A DNA stretch of 14,109 nucleotides from positions 1-14,109 of the forward strand of contig JAYNHH010000041.1 in the NCBI GenBank assembly GCA_038107835.1. The letters run 5' to 3'. The position numbers and the translations under genes are program-made. Shown here one piece after another: positions 7,680 to 13,213 of the stretch. Position 1 is the stretch's first letter, and every line of letters starts with the position of its first letter. Below the pieces are notes generated by a model, which saw nothing but the letters and a program-made list of their open reading frames with translations, was not told the DNA's origin and made no database searches. The DNA comes from MED-G116 sp038107835 (GTDB lineage Bacteria > Pseudomonadota > Alphaproteobacteria > Puniceispirillales > Puniceispirillaceae).

Positions 7680-8705
7680 TCAGACTTTCCTCTTAAAATC
7701 CCGCCAAGTGCGGATCAATACAGGTGTCAGCAAGATCGCCACACCAATGATGGTAATGACAGATGTCGCCGCTGCTGAACTGAGTTGTCTGGTTTCTCCA
7801 CCAAGATCATTGAAGATCGCCCAACTCAGCGACGTGGCATGCGCCTCGGCGTTAAAGCCGATAATCGGCTCAAAGACACGAAAATTGTCCATCAGTTGAA
7901 TCAGCGTTACGAAGGTCACAAGCGGCATCAGATGAGGTAATATTACATAGCGAACCCTTTGCAGACGGGAAGCCCCGTCAATCTGCGCCGCCTCCACCTG
8001 ATCCTGGGGTAGCGTTTGCAGCCCAGCGTAAAAAATGACAAAGGCAAACGGAGCCGCGTGCCAAATGCCATAGACTATCAGCGATACCCACATCAGACCC
8101 GTTGAAGCCTTCAACGAGAGTGACGGATCACCAGCCATCCATTGCAGCAGATTGCCCAAAATGCCACGGCTGTCGATCATCCAATAGAGTACGAGTGCGC
8201 CGATCAATGGTGTAATTACAAATGGCAAAAGCGAGAAAAAAATTACAACGCCCCGAAGCCTCGCATAAATGGAATTCACAGCCAGTGCGATAAGCAGTCC
8301 AAGCACAATCACCATCGGTGTCACGGTAAAGATGAATACCAATGTGAATGACATGGCTCGGTAAAATGGGAGGTTACTGAGAGATGCAAAAAATTCGGTC
8401 CAACTGTGCGAGGTGGCCCACGCCTCACCAACCTCTGAAATCGCGAGGTGACCTCGGTCAAGATAGATGTCGAGCCCCACAAAACGTCCGAGGGGCTGCT
8501 CGGCCCGAAGCACTGCCGTCGCCTCCTGATCAATAGTAGTTTCTTCCGTACACTTGAAGGGCGTGCAAGTCTCCACAGTCAAAAATACGGCCTCGTGCGG
8601 GGTGAACATGGATTGCACAATGACCGACACGATCGGCATGGCGATGAATAGCAGCATCGCAAGACCTGTCGGCAAGAAAAACCAGAAAAAAGTGCGGTGT
8701 TTCAT
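7680..8705 (-). CDS. ABC transporter permease, CUT1 family (MalF/UgpA type)
   Basis: A 341-residue inner-membrane permease. The first hydrophobic segment is at 7-30, followed by a long polar region (about 31-112). Five further membrane segments lie at about 118-143, 153-177, 203-228, 262-282 and 310-332. The EAA docking motif is EAAQIDGASRLQRVRYVILP (238-257), with Glu238, Asp243 and Gly244. The long loop after segment 1 is larger than in simple MalF/UgpA-type permeases of about 300 residues and holds two cysteines (Cys47, Cys52, pattern CTPFKC) that could pair in the periplasm. The start at 8705 has only a weak GAAG ribosome site. A hairpin at 8731-8760 lies just upstream, between this gene and the binding-protein gene. 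The stop is one base from the MalG-type start, so the two subunits are probably made in equal amounts. Confidence 0.95.
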   Translation of the reverse strand: MKHRTFFWFFLPTGLAMLLFIAMPIVSVIVQSMFTPHEAVFLTVETCTPFKCTEETTIDQEATAVLRAEQPLGRFVGLDIYLDRGHLAISEVGEAWATSHSWTEFFASLSNLPFYRAMSFTLVFIFTVTPMVIVLGLLIALAVNSIYARLRGVVIFFSLLPFVITPLIGALVLYWMIDSRGILGNLLQWMAGDPSLSLKASTGLMWVSLIVYGIWHAAPFAFVIFYAGLQTLPQDQVEAAQIDGASRLQRVRYVILPHLMPLVTFVTLIQLMDNFRVFEPIIGFNAEAHATSLSWAIFNDLGGETRQLSSAAATSVITIIGVAILLTPVLIRTWRDFKRKV

Positions 8706-8730
8706 TTACTTCATCAGCCAGCGTCAAAGG

Positions 8731-8760
8731 GTTGCGAAGAGGGATAACCCTCTCCGCAAC
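8731..8760 (-). promoter_or_regulatory. Intergenic hairpin downstream of the binding-protein gene
   Basis: GTTGCG-A-AGAGGG-ATAA-CCCTCT-C-CGCAAC folds into a 12-pair stem with one A/C mismatch and a four-base loop. It begins 9 bases past the binding-protein stop and ends 26 bases before the permease start. No T-run follows it on the minus strand, so it is not a strong intrinsic terminator. A stem-loop at this place, as between malE and malF, is known to protect the 3' end of the binding-protein message and reduce read-through, giving more binding protein than permease. That role here is inference. Confidence 0.7.
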
Positions 8761-8768
8761 TCCACCTC

Positions 8769-9995
8769 CTACAGGAAGCCCTTTTCTTTTGCCGCAGCTA
8801 CATATGCAGCTTCGACGTCAGCGAGCGCCTGCTCGGCACTCTCTTTACCCTGCATGAAATCAGCAAGTTCGTTTCCAAGCGCCGTATGCAGCAGGCCCAT
8901 GTAAGGCAGCATGGGGTAAGGAATGGTGTTGGCCTCAGCAGCCGCAAAGACACCAACGGCCGCAGGAGTTGGCTTATAGCCGTCAATCAACCATACCGCC
9001 TGGGTAGCAACATCGTTATCAGCAAGTATCGCGGGCCGAATTGCGTGCGTCATTGCAATGAAGGTCGCTTCCGCCTCGGCGTCAGAAATATTCTTTGCAA
9101 CGGTCCAGCCGTCCCACCACAGGGTCGATGCTGGAATTGACCCACCACCAGAAGTCATCGGACCGGCGATAGCAAAGCCATCTACCACTTCCTGTGGCAC
9201 ACCATCTGCGGTTACGAGAGTTGCGGCACGTGATCCCCACATATTCATTATTGCAACATTGCCGGCACGAAATTCAGCATTTGTCGCGTTGCTGTCATGG
9301 GTCAGGAAGTCAGGATTCATGTATTCAGAAAGTGACTTCATCATATTGAGCGCTTTGACACCCGCTTCATTGTTCACGTTCGGTTGCGCCGAGCCTGACT
9401 TGAAATGGCTTCCTCCCATGCCAAGGAACATATTGTTGAATTCCTGGGCTAGATTCCAGCCAGCTTTGTAAGCACCGCCAACCGGATTCGGCATGATACC
9501 TTTATCGCGGATCATTTGCGCGGCGGTCAGCATGTCCTCATAGGTCTTTGGCGGTTCTACACCAATCTGCTCAAGAACATCAGCGCGATACACGAGGTGC
9601 TGGGCATTGGCCATAAAAGCGACAGCCATTACTTTGCCATCAATTGTCACAAGCTGGTTCTTCTTCAGGTGCTTGCCATACTTTGCAACAAGGTCATCCA
9701 ACGGACGGATAACATCCTCATTCATCAGCGCCACGATCGAGGAGTTGGCGATGATGGCCGAAGTGTATTCGGCAGGATTTCCCTGCATACCCGGGACATT
9801 AATCTTCTGATGATCTGCAGTGAGGTTGGTCGTCACCTCAGCACCTGAACATTCCTGTGCCCCTGCACCGACAGACTGAATCGCAGGAAATTCATTACCC
9901 ACGACGGACACGCGAGCGGTGATGCCACAGGCCATGGCGGAAGTTCCCGCCATGACGGTCATGACACCGGCCAATACTAATTTTCTGACAAACAT
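8769..9995 (-). CDS. Periplasmic solute-binding protein, CUT1 ABC family (MalE/UgpB-like)
   Basis: A 408-residue extracytoplasmic solute-binding protein. The ATG at 9995 gives a clean signal peptide: positive N-terminus (MFVRK), a hydrophobic core (LVLAGVMTVMAG) and a likely AxA cleavage site at 20-22 (AMA), followed by Cys23-Gly24. The Cys directly after the cleavage site could suggest a lipoprotein, but the preceding residues do not make a good lipobox. A strong AGGGAG ribosome site lies six bases before this ATG. An upstream in-frame TTG at 10076 would add 27 polar residues before the signal and is rejected. The mature protein has the features of carbohydrate-type binding proteins, such as STLWWDGWTVAKN, an aromatic-rich segment in the C-terminal half. 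It feeds the adjacent permease pair. The ligand cannot be deduced. The gene is flanked by two hairpins (8731-8760 and 10045-10063). Confidence 0.93.
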   Translation of the reverse strand: MFVRKLVLAGVMTVMAGTSAMACGITARVSVVGNEFPAIQSVGAGAQECSGAEVTTNLTADHQKINVPGMQGNPAEYTSAIIANSSIVALMNEDVIRPLDDLVAKYGKHLKKNQLVTIDGKVMAVAFMANAQHLVYRADVLEQIGVEPPKTYEDMLTAAQMIRDKGIMPNPVGGAYKAGWNLAQEFNNMFLGMGGSHFKSGSAQPNVNNEAGVKALNMMKSLSEYMNPDFLTHDSNATNAEFRAGNVAIMNMWGSRAATLVTADGVPQEVVDGFAIAGPMTSGGGSIPASTLWWDGWTVAKNISDAEAEATFIAMTHAIRPAILADNDVATQAVWLIDGYKPTPAAVGVFAAAEANTIPYPMLPYMGLLHTALGNELADFMQGKESAEQALADVEAAYVAAAKEKGFL

Positions 9996-10044
9996 ATGTT
10001 TCTCCCTGTTTTCGGACGCAGCAGCTTGGTCTGCATCATGGTTG

Positions 10045-10063
10045 TATCCGCCTGTGGCGGATA
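10045..10063 (-). promoter_or_regulatory. Perfect intergenic hairpin between ATPase and binding-protein genes
   Basis: TATCCGCC-TGT-GGCGGATA is an exact 8-base inverted repeat with a 3-base loop. It lies 9 bases after the ATPase stop and 49 bases before the binding-protein start. There is no T-run after it, so strong termination is unlikely. It may mark an RNA processing or stabilising site that separates ATPase from binding-protein expression. A protein-binding operator is also possible, although the 3-base spacer is unusual for that. Confidence 0.6.
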
Positions 10064-10072
10064 ATTTCGGGA

Positions 10073-11125
10073 TCAAGTCCCGACTCGCGCACCTGTTTCT
10101 GCATCAAACAGGTGACAAATCTTAGAGGGCACCGACAGCTTGACTGGGTCACCGATCGTAGCGCGGAAATCCTTTGGGGCACGGACTGCGACCAATTCAC
10201 CAGCTACGCGAACCGTCACCATGGTGGCATCACCTAGGAGTTCAAGCGTGTATATTGGGGCGGTAATTCCAGCTTGTCTGGAGTCGGTAACCGCCGCATC
10301 CTCCGCACGAAAACCAAGCGTAATAGGGCCATCGGGTGCATTAAAACCCTCAATTTTAACTGTCTCAGCGACAAATGTTCCTTCATAAAGCGATCCATTG
10401 ATCAAATTCATTGCTGGGTTGCCAATGAAAGCAGCAACAAAAGCATTTGCCGGCCTGTCGTAAATTTCAGTTGGCGTGCCAACCTGTTGCACAACACCAC
10501 GTTCCATAACAACCACCCGATCAGCCAGAGTCATCGCTTCAATTTGGTCATGCGTGACGTATACGGTTGTCACCGCCAATTCGTGCGACAAATTCTTAAT
10601 CTGCGCGCGAGTTGAAACGCGTAGCTTGGCATCAAGGTTGGAAAGCGGTTCGTCCATTAGGAATACATTTGGCTCACGCACGATTGCACGCGCCAATGCA
10701 ACGCGTTGACGCTGTCCACCCGAGAGTTCCGCTGGCTTTCGATGTAGAAATTCATCAAGTTCAACCATGGCAGAGGCCTGCCGCACCCGCGCGTCCTGAC
10801 CAGCCGGGTCAATATTGCGAACCTTCAAGGGGAAGCGAATATTTTCATACACATTCATATTTGGATAGAGCGCATAGCTCTGAAAAACCATGGCAACATC
10901 GCGGTCTTTGGGTTCCAGATCATTGATGCGTTTGCCATCGATGAGTATGTCGCCCTCTGTAGCGTCCTCAAGGCCTGCGATCATCCGCATGGTTGTGGTT
11001 TTTCCACATCCTGAGGGGCCAAGCAAAACCAGAAATTCTTTGTCAGGGATTGTTAGATCAAAACCATCAACACCAACAAAGTCACCCCATCGCTTGCTGA
11101 GGTTTCGCAGCTGAATTTCTGCCAT
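10073..11125 (-). CDS. ABC transporter ATPase, CUT1 family (MalK/UgpC type)
   Basis: A 350-residue cytoplasmic ATPase that powers the importer. All motifs are intact: Walker A GPSGCGKT (36-43), Q-loop Gln82 (MVFQSYALYP), signature LSGGQRQRVALARA (134-147), Walker B VFLMDEP with Glu159 (154-160), D-loop SNLD, and H-loop His192 (YVTHDQ). Residues from about 240 form the C-terminal TOBE-type regulatory region of MalK/UgpC proteins (ITLGFRAEDAAV and the VTVRVAGELVAVRAP stretch). The ATG at 11125 was chosen because it begins the conserved MAEIQLRNLSKRW and has GGGGAG about nine bases upstream. An in-frame ATG at 11152 adds a nine-residue tail with no family support. It is the first gene of the minus-strand series, directly downstream of the divergent control region, so the transporter is probably expressed with the enzymes. 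Confidence 0.96.
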   Translation of the reverse strand: MAEIQLRNLSKRWGDFVGVDGFDLTIPDKEFLVLLGPSGCGKTTTMRMIAGLEDATEGDILIDGKRINDLEPKDRDVAMVFQSYALYPNMNVYENIRFPLKVRNIDPAGQDARVRQASAMVELDEFLHRKPAELSGGQRQRVALARAIVREPNVFLMDEPLSNLDAKLRVSTRAQIKNLSHELAVTTVYVTHDQIEAMTLADRVVVMERGVVQQVGTPTEIYDRPANAFVAAFIGNPAMNLINGSLYEGTFVAETVKIEGFNAPDGPITLGFRAEDAAVTDSRQAGITAPIYTLELLGDATMVTVRVAGELVAVRAPKDFRATIGDPVKLSVPSKICHLFDAETGARVGT

Positions 11126-11262
11126 AAATAATGTCTCCCCACGTGCGCACACGACTTAAATTGCATACGCATGCATAAACTGTAGACATGCAGCAGTTGG
11201 CTTGGCAAGCTCTTTTCTGGCAATTTCAGCGTGGGTCATTCAAAATATTTGGGAAGGTGAAA
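11126..11262. promoter_or_regulatory. Divergent control region between the minus-strand operon and the plus-strand gene pair
   Basis: This 137-base gap separates the ATPase start (minus) from the NTF2-like start (plus). It must hold at least the plus-strand promoter and, most likely, the promoter of the minus-strand series. It contains the palindrome at 11162-11175, an 8-base palindrome GTGCGCAC (11143-11150) and an inverted pair GCTTG-G-CAAGC (11200-11210). I cannot call -35/-10 boxes with confidence on either strand. An open frame runs from 11188 into the plus-strand gene, but its first 25 codons show no family similarity. Confidence 0.6.
11162..11175. promoter_or_regulatory. Candidate LacI-type operator
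   Basis: TGCATACGCATGCA is a 14-base palindrome with five-base arms TGCAT/ATGCA around a central CG and one mismatched pair (A/C) next to the centre. LacI-family repressors with the hinge seen in the 2092-3114 protein bind CG-centred palindromes of about this size. The site lies 36 bases upstream of the ATPase start and 87 bases upstream of the NTF2-like start, suitable for controlling one or both directions. I saw no second copy of this palindrome in the window, so the assignment rests on shape and position. Confidence 0.5.
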
Positions 11263-12267
11263 ATGACAATCTTTCAATCTGAAAAACAGATTGTAATGAA
11301 TTTTTACAGAAGGTTGGACGCGGCACCCACTGATCAGATCGGCACCATTCTGCAGTCAACCGTCAGCGATGATTACATGTGGCGCGGCTTTCATCCTTTC
11401 AACGAAATCAGGGGCGGAGAAGCGGTTGCAGCCTGTTTCTGGTCGCCCTTGAAGGCGGCGCTTACATCAATGCAGCGCCGGATGGATATCTTTTTTGCCG
11501 GCATGAACAGGCTCGAAGGCGATGACAGCGTCTGGGTCGTCTCGATGGGACATCTCACTGGGTTGTTTGACCAGGCTTGGCTGGGCATCCAGCCAACTGG
11601 CAAAATGGTGATGCTCCGCTATTGCGAATTCAATCGGGTTGCGGATAACAAAATCATCGAAACAGCGATGTATTTCGACATACCTCATCTGATGATGCAG
11701 GCCGGATTGCAGCCTTTCCCAACGCAAACAGGCGCGCATATGATCCATCCCGGACCGATGACTCATGACGGATTGTTATTTGCCCCGCAACCGGCAGAGG
11801 AAGGCGATCGCACCATGGCCAGCATCAACGCAATGATCACCGATCTTGGGCAATGGGACAGTGGACTGCCCCTGGAGGACGAATTGCGTCGTACCTGGCA
11901 TGAGAATATGTGCTGGTGGGGGCCAGCTGGCATTGGTGCGACCTGTTCGGTTGAACGCTATGCAAAACAGCATTCTGGACCGTTTCGCGCCGCTTTTAGT
12001 GATCGGTCACAAACGCAACATCAATGCCGCCTGGCAGAAGGCCATTACGGCGGATTCTTTGGATGGCCCAACTTCACCGCAACATTGTCTGGTCACTTCA
12101 TGGGCATGCCTGCAACAGGATTGTCTGGAGAGTTCAGGGTCATCGATATCTACCGGCGCGAGGCAGACAAACTTGCCGAAAACTGGATATTCATCGACAT
12201 GTTGCATTTCTGGAAAATGCAGGGGCTGGACCTTCTCAGGCAAAATGAGGAGACACCTCATACATGA
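11263..12267 (+). CDS. Two-domain NTF2/SnoaL-like protein (paralogue of 3872-4924)
   Basis: A 334-residue protein with two NTF2-like domains, about 5-150 and 185-322. Domain 1 has PTGKMVMLRYCEFNRV (111-126) and DIPHLMMQAGLQP, closely mirroring the 350-residue minus-strand protein. Domain 2 has WWGPAGIG (218-225), HSGPFRAAFSD (237-247), GHFMGMPATG (277-286) and ENWIFIDMLH (306-315). The HSGPFRAAFSD segment also matches the single-domain protein (RPFQAAFSD). The start at 11263 is preceded by GGAAGGTG and opens with MTIFQSEKQIVMNFYRRLD, which fits the first helix of the fold. An in-frame ATG at 11188 is possible but adds 25 residues that look unrelated. No signal peptide is seen. Its TGA overlaps the ATG of the amidohydrolase, so the two are made together and may act in consecutive steps. 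The catalytic role is unknown. Confidence 0.86.
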   Translation: MTIFQSEKQIVMNFYRRLDAAPTDQIGTILQSTVSDDYMWRGFHPFNEIRGGEAVAACFWSPLKAALTSMQRRMDIFFAGMNRLEGDDSVWVVSMGHLTGLFDQAWLGIQPTGKMVMLRYCEFNRVADNKIIETAMYFDIPHLMMQAGLQPFPTQTGAHMIHPGPMTHDGLLFAPQPAEEGDRTMASINAMITDLGQWDSGLPLEDELRRTWHENMCWWGPAGIGATCSVERYAKQHSGPFRAAFSDRSQTQHQCRLAEGHYGGFFGWPNFTATLSGHFMGMPATGLSGEFRVIDIYRREADKLAENWIFIDMLHFWKMQGLDLLRQNEETPHT

Positions 12268-13130
12268 TTGACGCACATCATCATCTCTGGGACCTCTCTG
12301 CGGTACATTATCCATGGCTTGAGGCCACCGGCGTGACCCGCTTTTTCGGTGATCCAACACCCATTCAGCGCGACTATCTGGTTGATGAGTTCAGCCGTGA
12401 CGCGGGTGCCGAGGGTTTTACAGGTTCGGTGCATATTCAGGTGGGCGCCGCTGATGGGCTTGCCGAAGCCAAATGGGTTCAGCACATCGCCGAAGAAAAC
12501 CCCGATTGGCCACTGGCCCAGGTGGTTTTCTGCGATCTTGCATCACCTGACCTGTCCACCCAGCTGGATGCGTTTGAGGCACTCTCCACCGTCCGTGGCG
12601 TCCGGCAGATCATTGGCCGCGCGCCGGGCGAGGACGCGGCAACCGGGACGAATGATCTTCTGCAGTCACCCGCCTTTCTTGCCGGATTGACTGAGGTTGG
12701 TCGACGAGGTCTCTCCTTTGACCTTCAACTCATCCCCGAACTGATGGCAGCCACTGCAAATATCCTCGAAGCTGCGCCAGATACAAGAGTAGCCCTGTGT
12801 CATGCCGGCAGCCCCCATGACCGCTCCAGCCAGGGTCTGGACAGCTGGGCGCAGAATTTGCGACATCTCTCCACACTGCCACAAGTTGTCTGCAAATTAT
12901 CTGGCCTCGGAATGTTTGATCATCGCTGGACAAATCAAACGATTGCGCCGTTCATCGACACATGCCTTGATCAATTTGGCCCCGAGCGCTGCATGTTTGG
13001 CTCTAATTTCCCGGTCGACAGCCTTTATTCCGACTATGCGACCCTTGCAGCGGCACACCGCCAGATCGTGCCTGAAACCAGCCATGCCGCCGTTTTTGGA
13101 GGAACCGCAGCGACATTCTACAACCTCTAG
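12264..13130 (+). CDS. Amidohydrolase family 2 protein (COG3618-like; lactonase / PDC hydrolase type)
   Basis: A 288-residue TIM-barrel hydrolase of the amidohydrolase_2 family. The N-terminal DAHHHLWD motif (3-10) gives the HxH pair His5/His7. His180 (ALCHAG) fits the conserved strand histidine. The C-terminal motif is MFGSNFPVDSL (244-254), with Asn248 at the place where many relatives such as LigI have Asp (GTDWP), and with Asp252 close by. Relatives include 2-pyrone-4,6-dicarboxylate hydrolase (LigI) and sugar lactonases for fucono- or rhamnonolactone, so hydrolysis of a lactone intermediate is the best guess. Ring-acid decarboxylases of the superfamily are another option. It follows the NTF2-like gene with an ATGA overlap. 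Length is normal and no export signal is seen. A lactonase would fit downstream of a dehydrogenase producing a sugar acid or lactone. Confidence 0.92.
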   Translation: MIDAHHHLWDLSAVHYPWLEATGVTRFFGDPTPIQRDYLVDEFSRDAGAEGFTGSVHIQVGAADGLAEAKWVQHIAEENPDWPLAQVVFCDLASPDLSTQLDAFEALSTVRGVRQIIGRAPGEDAATGTNDLLQSPAFLAGLTEVGRRGLSFDLQLIPELMAATANILEAAPDTRVALCHAGSPHDRSSQGLDSWAQNLRHLSTLPQVVCKLSGLGMFDHRWTNQTIAPFIDTCLDQFGPERCMFGSNFPVDSLYSDYATLAAAHRQIVPETSHAAVFGGTAATFYNL

Positions 13131-13147
13131 ACCATGGTGAGGGCATG

Positions 13148-13174
13148 GCTATTTGATGATGATTAGCAAATAGC
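13148..13174. promoter_or_regulatory. Inverted repeat between the amidohydrolase and second LacI-family gene
   Basis: GCTATTTG and CAAATAGC form an exact 8-base inverted repeat with an 11-base spacer. It lies 17 bases past the amidohydrolase stop and 39 bases before the regulator start. It may be a weak terminator-like stem for the gene pair (no T-run follows on the plus strand) or an operator for the downstream regulator. The two readings cannot be told apart from sequence alone. Confidence 0.45.
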
Positions 13175-13213
13175 GTTGAAGTGGGCAGCCCGCCTGCGAT
13201 AGCATGGTCCCCC

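Noticed and set aside
8731..8760. Intrinsic terminator ending the transporter message
   Set aside because: The stem is strong but no T-run follows on the minus strand, and the permease genes continue directly downstream.
9996..10076. N-terminal extension of the binding protein from a TTG at 10076
   Set aside because: It would bury the signal peptide behind 27 polar residues. The ATG at 9995 has a strong AGGGAG site, and the extension spans the hairpin at 10045-10063.
11188..11262. N-terminal extension of the plus-strand NTF2-like protein from an ATG at 11188
   Set aside because: The extra 25 residues are unlike the family, whereas the ATG at 11263 has GGAAGGTG just upstream and matches the start of the first helix.
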